This document shows positions 11,491-23,350 of a stretch of DNA of 64,000 bases, piece by piece. The notes under the pieces were generated by a model. It saw only the letters and a list, made by a program, of their open reading frames with translations. It ran no database searches and was not told where the DNA came from. This DNA is from Omphiscola glabra (lineage: Eukaryota; Mollusca; Gastropoda; Lymnaeidae). Position 1 is the first letter of the stretch; each line of letters opens with the position of its first letter. The stretch is from positions 21,808,053 to 21,872,052 of the forward strand of contig OZ024807.1 of the NCBI GenBank assembly GCA_964017045.1, written 5' to 3'. The position numbers and the translations under genes were made by a program.

Positions 11491-12654
11491 AATGATTTTT
11501 TTTTTTAAGTAAGTGTACAACGATTCTGCTGAAATGGGTTTTAGAAAGCTAGTCATAAAATATACAGATAAACAAAATGACAAAGCATAGCATGAAAAGA
11601 GTAAAAAAAACAAAAAAAAATTAATTAACCATAAAATAAATCTAATTGTATCTTTTGATTTATGTGAACATTGCTCCTGTGAATCACACAGTGTGTATTT
11701 ATGAATATAATTTAAATTTTGAAAGGCAATACATCTGAAAAGTGAACAGTGATATATAAATAAGAAACAATCAATTCGACAAGCATACATAAACCAACAT
11801 ACTCTGTTTTTCATAAATTTAAAAAAATTAAGAAATTATACAATCTCTTCTTTCTGTTCTTTTGTAAGATCGATATTTTTTATACATATTTTTCATAGAC
11901 GTGTGTTAAATTATAAAGAAGAAGAACTTGATACATTTCTGAACGAAATAAATATTTGATGAATGTAATTTATTTTATTTTTTTAATTGAAAAGTAGTTC
12001 CTTGTACTTCCTTGTACTTTCTTGAACTGTATTGTACTTCCGCACGAAAAATTAAGAGGGAAGAAACACTTTGCGGAAACACTTCATTAAAGAGTGCTGA
12101 GCTTTTCTTCTGTAACGCTTGGCAAGTCAAAAAGGTTAATTAGCAAACGGGAAACTTTTGGTGGAGACGTTGTCCGTGCCAGCTCGTTCTGAAACGCTAT
12201 TTGTGTCATAGCTAACACTTTTGAGTGGGTTATTTGTTGTTTTTTACACGTTGCGAGTTGTTGCGTGATGACTACATGAATGTATCGGCATGTTTACATC
12301 TTATCTCGTTGTTCTCCAACTTTTTCTGGGGGTCAACTAAGCTCCGCGGTACAGAAGCATACCGCCAGTGATCCTTAACCCGGCACTATTGACTGTCTTA
12401 CTGGCACCATGGTGGCAATGATGAAAAATATGGAACCGTACATTGACCAAAAGAGATTCAAACATCCCACTCATGAAGTGGTAAATGTTTTATGTTTATT
12501 GACGGATGTTTTCTGCCATTTAATCATATTACTGTTTATTTTACCCTGTTTCTTTAGTGTTGTTCTTAATTTTCCTTTGTTCATTACAAATACGATATGT
12601 GCAGTGGGCTTAGGAATACGTCCATTTATATATTTTTTTAAAACATTAGCTGAG

Positions 12655-13155
12655 TGACAGTGAGCAGGCAACTAACTGAGGGCCCCTAGTATGTGTGAAC
12701 ATGCAATCAAACTTGAGCCAGCCACTAAATGAGAGCCCTTAGTATGTCATGTGTGAACATACAATCAAACTTGCACCAGCCACTAACTAAGGTCCCCTAG
12801 TATGTCATGTGTGAACATACAATCAAATTTGAGCCAGCCACTAGCTAAGGGCCCCTTGTATATCTGAACATACAATGCAACTTGAACAAGCCACTAACTT
12901 AGAGCCCCTTGTATGTATGAACATACAATTAAACTTGAGCCAGTTACTAAATGAGAACACCTAGTATGTGTGAACATTAATTAAACTTGAACCAGCCACT
13001 AACTGAGGGCCCCTAGTAGGCTATGTTTGAACATACAATCAAACTTGAGCAAGCCACTAACTTAGGGCCCCTTGTATGTGTGAACATACAATTAAACTTG
13101 ATCCAGCCACTAACTGAGGGCCCCTAGTGTGCTTGAACATACAATCAAACTTAAA
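12655..13155 (+). repeat. Minisatellite in intron 1 of gene 1, about 55-63-bp unit
   Basis: About eight to nine tandem units containing 'gagccagccactaac', 'gggcccctagtatg' and 'gtgaacatacaatcaaactt'. Unit length varies. The corresponding place in unit 2 (31750-31830) has only one degenerate unit, so the array expanded after duplication. Confidence 0.9.
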
Positions 13156-13521
13156 AGGCGAGAAAATAAATCTATTTATAAACGAAGTAGGCTTACTCGA
13201 AAAAAAAATTACGTTTTATTTAAATACCGTTAGATTATTAAGTTTTAATAACGAATGCCATCAGTTTTTATATTTCTATTAGGCCTTCTCAGAGAACATA
13301 CTTAAAATTAGCATAATCATTGAATTCGTGAGAGAAAGTGTTTGCAATGCTTACAAAAACATAACGACAAAAATTTAACTTAACGATTTTCACATTTTAA
13401 GAACCGCGATAAAAAATGTTCCCCATAAGGTGGAAAATACCCAAACGGCGTCATTGAGTCAGGAGAGGTAACTCTTTGAATGAAGCGAGTTATTCCCCTT
13501 GGGATGTCTTATTTCTCACAG

Positions 13522-13628
13522 ACGTGTCGGTACTCTCGACATCAAATCGAACTGTGTGTTGCGTCTATTTTTCTAAATTTTTGTGATATTTTGCTCATAA
13601 TATCCGTCTTATTAATTAACTTTCATAG
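13522..13628 (+). other. Predicted non-coding exon 2 (107 nt) of tolloid-like gene 1
   Basis: The segment is bounded by acceptor TTTCTCACAG and donor GTAAGAAA. The unit 2 counterpart (32186-32292) is also exactly 107 nt with acceptor CTCACAG and donor GTAAGAAC. There is no ATG in this copy, consistent with 5' UTR. Conserved sequence also runs upstream of it (13430-13521), so it could alternatively be an alternative first exon with its own promoter. Confidence 0.6.
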
Positions 13629-14159
13629 GTAAGAAACTGTTGTTTTTTTGTTGGTTTTTGTGTTTTTTTTTATTTCTTTTTCGAATGAGGAATGAGTTGA
13701 TATTTTGTAAACGTAAAATAATGTTTCTGTAGAAAGACGGGCTGTTATTTGTCATTATATATTAATTAGATATAAATATATTCTTTTATATCACAAAAAA
13801 TCAGTTATCACAATGGCTTCCTAGCATGTGTTTCCTCATTTAATGTCAGAATAATGAAAATCAGTGATGACTCTTCCTACATGTCTCTATATTCTAGACA
13901 TAAATTTGTGATTATCTTTGCGAACAATGGCTACAAAATATACTTGTGATAACGTTGGCCTCTAACATCAATTAAATAAAGAATTTAAATATTAATAATG
14001 ACAAAAATGAAATAGTTTACAAAAAATGCATATGCAAGGAAAAAAAAACCCATTTGTTGAATAACAAACGATCCAGACTTGCCTATAAACACAAGGAAAC
14101 ATAAAGACGTGCAAACTACCACTTAAGCCTGTTTTGATTAATGTTGCTCATAATAGAAG

Positions 14160-14440
14160 ATTCATACAGAATAATCAATGTTCGTGTGTAGCACCGAGTT
14201 CATATGCCGTTGACGTTAAAATATCCATCGTTGTGAGGGTTTGCTTATAGCAGAAAAGAAGACACGTAAGAGAGGAGATCTATTAGACCCTCTCCTTGCA
14301 TTGAGTTTATTCTCCGTTAGAGTTAACTAACCGGTATTGATAGGCGCCATCATACCCGCCAGGAGCTCTGTATTCTCACCTGGCATGTCTGTCTTTCTTG
14401 TGATTATTATTTTTTTTTTTCGCAACGGTTCTCACAATAT
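14160..14440 (+). promoter_or_regulatory. Conserved intronic non-coding block (intron 2, gene 1)
   Basis: Better conserved with 33800-34075 than the surrounding intron: 'ggagatct.ttaga', 'gttaact..accggtattga', 'gccaggagct', 'tctcacctggcatgtc' and 'cgcaacggttct' are shared. It may be an enhancer or an unrecognised transcribed element. Confidence 0.4.
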
Positions 14441-14993
14441 TTGTGTTATTAAATTTAATATATATTTTAATTTGTGTATTTATGAGAAGAAAAAAATTAT
14501 ATTTAATATATATTTCTACGACACAAAAGCTTACTAAATACAAATGTATCCCTAACGACTGCTGCATTAATAATAAAATGCATGATAAATTCAGTTTAAG
14601 CTGCTTATATTGAAACAAATAGCTAACAGATTGTTCATGCTCAAAGTGTGTCTTTTTTTTTTTTTTTAATTTACTAAAGTTATTGTCACAGTTTTACTAA
14701 GTTATATATAATTGTCAAACGGTTCAAACAGTAACTATTTTAATTTAAACTTACACAATAATATCCCAAAGAAGAAATATATGATTGCAAAGAAATAAGA
14801 TATACATTGCATCACATCTCTTAAATTAAATGTCTGTAATAATTTTAAAACATTTCATTTCACTTCAACATCTTATGTACAAAATCTTTATCTACATACA
14901 TAATTCTGTTAGCAAAAATTGCTCAACTTTTTTTTGGAGCAGCGGTTTTTTTTTCAATACGGTTTTTTTAATGTATATATAAAAATATTTAGC

Positions 14994-15270
14994 CTTGGAA
15001 AATGTTTTTTGAGATCAGGAAGTGGGTTGAAACTAATGACAAAAAAAGCATGAGGCGCCCAATAAATACAATATCGTAATAGGTCAGTGGTGACTTTTTT
15101 TTGTTGGTCAATTTTTTTGTTCTCATCGTTGATTGTTATAGGTAAAGTGTAATCATGCACAAGGGAACACCTAAGAGAAAACACGAAGCCTCAAACATTT
15201 TCCGTTCCTAAGATATCTCCAGAGGTTACGAGGGTCATTGGAGGTCACTAATGACCTACTGATTATGGTG
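14994..15270. repeat. Second copy of the 11318-11490 repeat
   Basis: Matches 11318-11490 around 'gagatcaggaagtgggttga'. It lies just beyond the integrase end of the gypsy relic, where a 3' LTR of a - strand element would be. Confidence 0.4.
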
Positions 15271-15399
15271 TGTTGTATTTCATTCGGGGGATTCTGTTAT
15301 CACAACACAGTCTAATTTTACCATTTTTATTCTTTGCCTTAACAAAAGTAGAAGAATTTGGAAAAAGTTGAATGTCTGATCAAGTTATGTTCAAATAAA

Positions 15400-18300
15400 T
15401 TCGTTTTCTTTTTATTCTACAGCATTTCTGTAGTTATGTGGCATTATCTTGAATGAAGTCTCGTCTGTTACTTTGATGTCTTGTTTTATTGCTTGTGTAT
15501 TGCCTGGTGTAGCTGTAATGGTTGAAATCCATTTTTGTAATATACATTTTTGTTTCAGCCTGATTTCTTAAGTAATATCCTTAGGATTATACTTAATTCT
15601 AACAAAGGCATTTGGAACTCTTCATTTTCTTCTTTAGTTATGATATTTACAATTTTTTTTATGGCATTTTCATTCTCCAATAATGATTATTCTTCGCCCT
15701 CTATACCTTCTAAATAGGTTCGCACTGGTTTAGGTGTTGATAACATTTTCTTAGTAAAGCAATGTGAAATAGCTTTTGTTCCATTGATACTTATTATATA
15801 ATCTACATTGCTGCATTTCTCTATCACGATGTGTGGATCTTGTCACTCATATTCGAGTCCTACTTTCCGTGGTAAAATAGCAAACACATTTTTATTGAAG
15901 TGCTAGTTCTCTTAAATATCTGTTGACTTTATCTCTATCTTTACTGTTTATATTGTGTAAGATTGTCTTAGCATGCTTCACAGCATACTTAATTTCTTCT
16001 ACTTGTCTTGGTTACCATATCATATGAAAAAATTCGTATTTATTTATTCAGTAATAATTTCCTTATGTAAAATTTCGAATGAATTTCTAGGATTCGTTCC
16101 AAAGACAAGCTCAAATGTTGGAAACCTCTTGTTTCATGCGGTATTTCTCTGTAGGCAAAAAGAGCTAGGAATAAAAAAAAACGGTTCCAATCTCCTTGTT
16201 TATCATTGACAACTTTCTTTAACATCATCTTAATTGCTTGTTTAGCTCTTTCAACTACACAATTCGCTTTTCGTCTTTATCTAGCGCAGGGGTCACCACC
16301 CTTTTTTTTTTCAAGGCGGGCCGAATAACTGACAAAATAACAAGCGCGGTATAATCATTACGTGCAAAGACGAAAAAACTAAGTTTATTATTCTATGTTC
16401 ATCATGTGGTGTGCAATTCAAAAAACAACCAACACATGTATTTACTAAAAATGTTACAAAAAGAACCGACGTTAGCAAAAAGGTAGTTACATCAGACCCA
16501 ATGCGCAAATATACGAATCTCACACACTAGGCAGCAACAATTTTCTTTAGATTTGCGAAACTGACGTTTGGCTGTCAAGATATCATTAATGGTTGGTTTT
16601 GAATTGCTGCATCCAATCAGGAGAATTGATTCAAATGTTCATCAGCCAACCTATAAAATTAACACCACCACATTTTCGCGATTATATGGTGATGGTAATA
16701 TTGTTTCTTGGTGCGTATTTGTAATTAACTCGCTGGACACTGCAACTGTAATATTAGCATACTCTTCTTAATGAAAGTTTTTTGTAAATCCTCCCTTTTG
16801 TTTTCTTCGTTGCTGTATGACGTAATTTTGTGACGTAATTACTTCGTCCGGCGAACCGATGCGAGTTTACTTTTTTATACCACAGTATGCTTTGAACACA
16901 CCTCTTCCTTTCACACATTTACATTTTGTGGTAGTTATCAGACTATAATATTTTAGTGGGGAATAGGCTTAATATATAATGATTCGTTAATTTAAATTAG
17001 CTTTTCCTAAAAAATAAATCTGAAGATGCTTGGTAGGTTTTAAAAATGATGTCAGCATTTGTTAATTAATGTTTTATGTTGAGCTGACTTCGCGTTGATG
17101 AGGGTTGAATTTCACCAGTAACTTTGTTTTTTTACCAGTGACATAATTTGACAATGTGAGCTATACGCTCACTCAACATAAATTAATATCTATACGAAAT
17201 ACACGTCTGCAAAACAAAGTGACAGCAGATAGCAATATTAACGTCGGTTACCTACGTTTACACCTTAACTTTTTGACGCCAGCTTAACTCGATCCCACTA
17301 GGCACTGCGATGCCAGTAGTTATTGTATTCATTATATGTACTGTATGTTTATTGACGTACTATTAAGATATTGTTTTGTACGATTTTAGCAGTTTGAGGT
17401 TAAACAGGTCTGCGATTTAAACAATCTAGATAATTTAAAATTAAAAATGCTAAATTTAAGACGCATAGCAGCCAGGATGTCTCTGCGCGTTTAAAAACTT
17501 CTAAAGTATTCTAAATAAAAATTTTAAATTGTATCACAACGCTTCGTGTTTTATACGGTAAATCAAGCAAATTCAAGTTCCCTCGAGTGCCGGATGAACT
17601 GACCCCGCGGGTCGTAATTTGGAGACCCCTGATTTATAGCAATATGGAATGAAAATGTATTCTTCTAAGTTTTCAATGCCATTCAGTTTGCTCATTGTTA
17701 GTTCATTCATTGCGGACATTTTTATGTCCTCCTATCTGAGGCGCTTGAATGACTGGATGGAAGCATGCAGTTGAATAGTTGTCTTCTCTTTAACCACATT
17801 TGTAGTAAAATTTCTGAATCTTAAAATACATTACCTGGAATATTGAAAAAAAATTGTGTCATCCCTTTGTTACAATGTGACGATGGTTTACAATTCGCAG
17901 GACGAAATCACAAGGCACCATGAGCGTCACACGGGTTTATGGGTATTGAACTCCAAAACTAACAGCTTTATCAATTAAATCAGTTTAGACCTTTTGCCCA
18001 CCCACCACCCAAAAATTGACAAGTATCAGTGATGTAAGAGGTCTAGCCATGACAACTGCTTGGACTTTGCATTTCACCCTGTCCGACTGACTACCGTTTT
18101 GTATTCATTGATTTGTCCATCTCCTTAATGGATGTTTTCTGTTGATGCAGAATATTGCTCTTCTTTCACTGGGGGATCTGTCAACAACAATTTTTGAGCA
18201 TCCAGTGTCTATGCGCCATGATGTTTCGTGTTTATTGACATAAGCCGGATACAAGCTGAACAGTTCTTTAATGTTTAGTGTGATCGCTGAGGACAATGGT

Positions 18301-19300
18301 TACATTGTCTCTTCTGCTTTGATCCTTCCACGCATGTCTTCTACCTTGTTGATTAATCTTATTTTACTCTTTGAAAATTATCTGTATCTGTACATGCTGC
18401 CACAACTCAAGCAGTCGTGTATTCTAATAGGGTTATTTCGGTTTGCATTCGTTCACTTAGTTCGATCTGGTAGAGTGTAATATCTCTTATGGCTTCTCAT
18501 TGCAAACAACACATATGACCAAACATTGTGTTTGATAATGTTGCACTCGTGTGGCTATCTTTGTAATCATAAAAGGCAGCAATCAAACCTTTCATGTACT
18601 TTAAATACCTAATACAAGAATTACCAATTCCAGGACCATCATAGCTTGAGGGTTATTTATTTTAATTGGAGCTACTCTCATCTATGAGATTAAGTCAGCA
18701 AGAAAAGGTATATGTCCAAGCTAGTGAATCATCGTATTGTCTCAAATATGTTTGGTGAAGTCGTTTTCTATAAAAACTTCAATTGTATTTAAAGTTACTC
18801 AACAAATTACTTGTATAATTTCATATTATATGATTCTATATTCTGGAGACACACTGACGAGTCTCCAGCTGACCCTGTCACAACTGACAGAATTTCAACT
18901 TTCCAGTCTTTTCTGTAATTTTTTTGCTAGCTGCATTCTGATTCAAAAATATTTTTTTTAAAATACACAAAGTTCTTTTTATGGTTAAAATTGTATGTTT
19001 AATGAGTGTTCTTTTTGTCTGATCGATGTTGTGACATTTACTTCTATAGGTGTTGCATTATTTGTCGTATTATCACAATCACATCTCTCCATTTTAATGA
19101 GTGAGGTCTTCTGGTAGCTCTTTCATCTCTCTTTTCTTCATTTTCTCGTTCATTCCTCTCTTTTTCTTTTCGTGTTCTTTTTTTTTCTTATTCTCGTTCA
19201 TTTTTTTTTTCTTTCATCAAATCTCTATAATTCACCTTATTCATATCCTACACCTTAGCTATCTCAATCTCGTCTTTGTAAAATTCCATTTTTCAAAGTT
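15400..19300 (-). mobile_element. Ty3/gypsy LTR-retrotransposon relic in intron 2 of gene 1
   Basis: Read on the - strand, the order is gag-like charged coil (about 19250-19110, K/E/R-rich), aspartic protease ('HETSWRIDTGCSKIVVDRSP', about 18230-18165), RT active-site region ('KLNGIENLEEYI', about 17690-17660, catalytic aspartates lost), then after a nested hAT element the integrase ('VERAKQAIKMMLKKVV', 'FAYREIPHET', about 16245-16110) and integrase C-terminal region ('NVFAILPRKVGLEYEWQDPH', about 15890-15830). RNase H and the integrase core are missing. Many stops and shifts make it inactive. No counterpart is seen in unit 2, so it was probably inserted after the duplication. Confidence 0.8.
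16287..17631. mobile_element. Non-autonomous hAT-like element nested in the gypsy relic
   Basis: Ends CAGGGGTCACCA and, reversed, CAGGGGTCTCCA define a 1345-bp element. The flanking 8-mers ATCTAGCG and ATTTATAG share five positions, including a central TA, consistent with the nnnTAnnn target of Buster-type hATs. No transposase coding was recognised inside. It splits the gypsy relic between RT and integrase. Confidence 0.75.
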
Positions 19301-20170
19301 ATGTTTATATAATTTAAACAAGCAATTCAATTTGAAAAATGTATTTTAAAAAACAATGCATATGAGAAAGGGTATACATGCATATAAATTAAAATTGCTA
19401 AATGAAAACAGATGAAATAGCAATGTTTCTAAACAGTAAACATATATCTCACCCACAGGGCTAATTAAAAACAAAACCATATTTGTGAAAGATTGATAGT
19501 ATAAGCAATATCAGAGATTAGGACAAGTAATAGATGACAGTGCCGATTGTTAATTAATGATAAAACAGTCATGAACGATTAAAGAAATATAAATTGCTTG
19601 TATGATAAACAGAAATAATAAGAATACAACTGATTTTTATTATTTATTTCATTAAAAGTGTTTGATAAATTATAAGCAATATGCGTTCTGGAAGATTTAA
19701 TGGGGACAAAATTGACTTTTTGACATACACTGATGTACAAAATTGAGAACCTTTTCACACATACTATAAATATTTCAAAGTTTTTAAGAAAAACTAAATC
19801 TTATCGCAATGACATATGACAGAAATATATCACAATCATACATTCTTGGCTACGTGTCTTCTTTAACTTGGCAATAGACAGTGCGTTATTCATAATGACA
19901 AGTTTAAGTGTGCAATGATTTCAATACACATGTAAGTGTCTTTTTAAAGTTGCTGAAATATTATTGGTATTTATAGAATAATAGGTTATTTTGTTTTTTA
20001 TTTTACATTCTATAACAATGTACGTTACAGAGAAAATAAACAAATGTATTTACCACTGTATTTGATTAAGAATAATACTTTAAAATGTTTTATACAAACA
20101 AGCAAACCGTCTGTTTAACTATAACACCGGGAGAAAAAATGTCTCCAATAATTTATTTTGTTTTATCTTT

Positions 20171-20178
20171 TATTACAG
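20171..20178 (+). promoter_or_regulatory. Splice acceptor before the coding exon of gene 1
   Basis: A T-rich tract ends TATTACAG, followed by 'ataatcagg'. Unit 2 has ATTACAG then 'ataaccggg' at 34951. Aligned sequence starts right at this point and there is no ATG between it and 20267. Confidence 0.65.
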
Positions 20179-20266
20179 ATAATCAGGTTTTCAAGTTACA
20201 TCAGTTCTCCCTAAATCCATCAGCTATAAAATATAAAGAGAATTTTATCTGATCGATCTTGCAACA

Positions 20267-23200
20267 ATGATTGCACTTTCCAAATCAAACAGGCATTTGT
20301 CTAGGATAGACACTGAAACTTTAAAGTATTGTTATTTCGTAACGTGGCTTCTCGTCATTCTGGCCATTGGCGCCTCTCACTCAAATGAACAATATGCTCA
20401 AAACTTCTCCAGACGAATCGCTCGGCGGCCGTCTCTATATAATACGACTACAAAAGATAGAAAAGACGATTTTAACATTCATGTAGAAAAAGATGTGGAC
20501 AATTTAGGAAAAGAAATTGCTATTGAAAGAGCAAGATACGTAAAACAAAATGTATCCTACAATTTGTGTAAGAAAATGCATGACATAAAATGTCAGGAAA
20601 ATGTATTAAAACACAAACTACAAGTAGCTAGACAGAAGGCGAGCGCTCTTCAAAAACTAAGGAGACGCCTTTTAACACTCGGGCCTGCAAATTCTGAGTT
20701 CCCACAAAAAACGCCAATGAAAAAACGAGGCAATTTTTTACTAAAACCACCTGGACGTAAAAGATTGAAACTCAACCGCAACAAACGAGCAGCAACGGCC
20801 GAAAAGTCAAAATTATGGGAACATGCAACGATCCCGTACGTGTTCGATACCATATTCTCAGGAGATGACAAATTAAAAATTATGCTAGCCATGAGCCTAT
20901 GGGAAATGGCAACTTGTGTAATTTTCAAGGAAAAAGAATCGACTGATAAGGAATATTTTAGGTTTACTGTTAAAGAATGTGGATGTTGCTCTGATGTCGG
21001 AAGAAAAGCGAACAGTGTGCCAGAAGTTTCTCTTGCCAAAGATTGCATGAACGTAGGGATCATTCTGCATGAACTGGGACACATGATTGGATTTTGGCAC
21101 GAGCACTCCAGACCCGATAGGGATAAATATGTTGATGTGATTCTAGAACACGCCATTAAGAACAAGACAGACAATTTCAAAAAGATGAAACCAGAAGAAA
21201 TTGATTCACTCGGTGAAGAGTATGACTTTGAAAGCATCATGCACTACGGTCGAAACAAATGGGCCCGAAACATATATCAGGACACGATAGTCCCCAAACG
21301 TCTTCCCGGTTCAGTTGTAAGACCCGACATAGGACAACGATCTCGTCTAAGTCCAGGAGACATTCGACAAACGAACAAGCTCTACAAGTGTGCATCGTGT
21401 GGGCGGACGTTGCAAGAAGAAAGTGCAACATTCAGTCACATGCCGACTGCTGGCAAATCAGAAACGTGTCACTGGCGTATACAAGCGGCCTATGGGCAGA
21501 GGATAGTGCTAAACATCACAGCAATCGGAATCCCGATGTCGTCAGAATGTGTCAACGGTTACTTGGAGGTGAGAGACGGCCCAAACTCTGAGTCACCTCG
21601 AATCGGACGTTTTTGTGGTGAGGATCTTCCCGGTGTTGTGTATTCCACGGGACGAAGACTGTGGCTTGAGTACAAAACATTGCGCGGAGATGGATTTGGA
21701 TTTACTGCACATTACTTTACTGAATGTGGAGGTGGGATAAGCAGTGGGGAGGGTGTCCTTGCAAGTCCGACTTATAATGAAAAATACCTTCCGAATCTTG
21801 ATTGCTCGTGGCATATCACAGTAGAACCCGGTTATTTCATAGTTCTGTCCTTTGAGTCCTTCGAGTTGGAGAACGATCCCATCTGCGAGTACGATTACCT
21901 TGAAGTAAGGGAAGGAGTTAAAGAAACCGATCCCTTGATTGGCAAATATTGCGGGTTGTCTTATCCAGAAGATATTCAATCAACAAGCAATCAATTATTT
22001 ATTAGGTTTGTAAGTGACTCTGCGACACAGAGAAGCGGTTTTTACATTTCATTCGTTCAGGAAATCGACGAGTGTAACAATGAGATGCACGAGTGTGACC
22101 AAGTGTGCATCAACACAATCGGGGGTTACAGATGTGAATGCCGTCTCGGGTTTGATCTGAAGCCTGACGGCACAAGCTGCGAGAAGGCGTGCGGCGGTGT
22201 CATTGAGACACCCAATGGTACGATATCATCGCCTTTATTTCCGGACAGGTATCCCGCGGATAAAAATTGCGAGTGGATCATTGACGCCCCACCAAATCAT
22301 ACAGTCGTGCTTACGTTTACGCACTTTGACTTGGAAGCAGGGCCTGGCAAATGCGTATTTGATTTCGTAAAAGTGTATCCAGAGGGAGGTACGAAAAAAT
22401 ATAACAATGTTGTACACTGTGGAGATTCGATACCCATGCCGATATCATCAATAGGAAACACGATGAAAATTGAGTTCAAGTCGGATAAATACGATCACAA
22501 ATCGGGATTTTCTGCGGTTTTCGCCTCCGATGTCAACGAATGTGAAAACAAAAATGGCGGCTGCCAGGATATTTGCACGAACACGGTGGGAAGTTATTAT
22601 TGCTCATGTCGAAATGGCTATATTCTCCAGGCCGATCAACGTGGATGTGTTGAGAGATGCTTTTCACTAATCCTTGAGCACTATGGCATGATAACAAGTC
22701 CGGATTTCCCCGAAGACTACCCGAGAAACACTGAATGTGACTGGCTACTCACAGCACCTCTTGGACACAGGATACGTCTTGCCTTCCAATCACTATCCCT
22801 AGAGCCACATCAAAACTGCAACTACGACAGTCTCACCATTTTCGACGGTGACAATAAAAACGCCAGTTTGATTGGTCGATACTGTGGTTCAATTTTCCCG
22901 GAAATCGTCATTTCTGCATCAAACAAGATGCTTGTTTCTTTCACGTCTGACTCGTCGGTGCAAAAAAAGGGTTTCGAGGCCCAGCACGACACGGTTTGTG
23001 GGAGTTTTCTCGAGGCGACATACACACCACAATCCATCGTGTCCCACGTTAACTATGGAATTTCAAACTATGATACGTGGGAGTACTGCGACTGGGTAAT
23101 AAAAGCACAGACGGGATTTAAAGTGGAGCTAAATTTTCAGGCTTTCAACCTAGAGTACCAACAAGACTGCGAGTACGACTCTGTAATCATTTACGACGGT

Positions 23201-23350
23201 ATTAACGACTCGGACCCTGTGCTGGGCACGTTTTGTGGAAACAAGTTACCAGGTCGAATTGTATCCGAGTCACCTAGTCTTCTAGTCAAATTTACAACTG
23301 ACAACACGATACACAAAAAAGGGTTTTCTTTTGAATTTAAAAAATGGTGA
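20267..23350 (+). CDS. Tolloid/BMP-1-like astacin metalloprotease, gene 1
   Basis: Secreted zinc endopeptidase of the BMP-1/tolloid family, whose members cleave chordin-type BMP antagonists and matrix precursors; this copy's substrate is unknown. Its 1027 residues match the family length. Domains: signal peptide with hydrophobic core 22-36, prodomain to the furin site RNKR (171-174), astacin domain 175-374 with zinc motif HELGHMIGFWHEH (268-280) and Met-turn SIMHYGR (323-329, Tyr327 ligand), CUB1 378-486, CUB2 487-597, calcium-type EGF1 599-639, CUB3 642-753, EGF2 755-795, CUB4 798-906, CUB5 911-1025. CUB1 has VNGYLEVRDG where CUB2 has the usual calcium-site EYDYLEV. The start is the first ATG after the splice acceptor. 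The coding region has no introns. A one-base loss near 23344 gives a short end (KKW, stop) compared with gene 2. Confidence 0.96.
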   Translation: MIALSKSNRHLSRIDTETLKYCYFVTWLLVILAIGASHSNEQYAQNFSRRIARRPSLYNTTTKDRKDDFNIHVEKDVDNLGKEIAIERARYVKQNVSYNLCKKMHDIKCQENVLKHKLQVARQKASALQKLRRRLLTLGPANSEFPQKTPMKKRGNFLLKPPGRKRLKLNRNKRAATAEKSKLWEHATIPYVFDTIFSGDDKLKIMLAMSLWEMATCVIFKEKESTDKEYFRFTVKECGCCSDVGRKANSVPEVSLAKDCMNVGIILHELGHMIGFWHEHSRPDRDKYVDVILEHAIKNKTDNFKKMKPEEIDSLGEEYDFESIMHYGRNKWARNIYQDTIVPKRLPGSVVRPDIGQRSRLSPGDIRQTNKLYKCASCGRTLQEESATFSHMPTAGKSETCHWRIQAAYGQRIVLNITAIGIPMSSECVNGYLEVRDGPNSESPRIGRFCGEDLPGVVYSTGRRLWLEYKTLRGDGFGFTAHYFTECGGGISSGEGVLASPTYNEKYLPNLDCSWHITVEPGYFIVLSFESFELENDPICEYDYLEVREGVKETDPLIGKYCGLSYPEDIQSTSNQLFIRFVSDSATQRSGFYISFVQEIDECNNEMHECDQVCINTIGGYRCECRLGFDLKPDGTSCEKACGGVIETPNGTISSPLFPDRYPADKNCEWIIDAPPNHTVVLTFTHFDLEAGPGKCVFDFVKVYPEGGTKKYNNVVHCGDSIPMPISSIGNTMKIEFKSDKYDHKSGFSAVFASDVNECENKNGGCQDICTNTVGSYYCSCRNGYILQADQRGCVERCFSLILEHYGMITSPDFPEDYPRNTECDWLLTAPLGHRIRLAFQSLSLEPHQNCNYDSLTIFDGDNKNASLIGRYCGSIFPEIVISASNKMLVSFTSDSSVQKKGFEAQHDTVCGSFLEATYTPQSIVSHVNYGISNYDTWEYCDWVIKAQTGFKVELNFQAFNLEYQQDCEYDSVIIYDGINDSDPVLGTFCGNKLPGRIVSESPSLLVKFTTDNTIHKKGFSFEFKKW

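Noticed and set aside
11416..11814. 132-residue ORF on the - strand
   Set aside because: Hydrophobic, low-complexity translation of AT-rich intron sequence; no homologous frame is kept in duplication unit 2.
20650..21240. 196-residue open frame on the - strand
   Set aside because: It lies entirely antisense to the tolloid protease coding region and has no recognisable motif; similar antisense frames recur at the same place in the paralogues.
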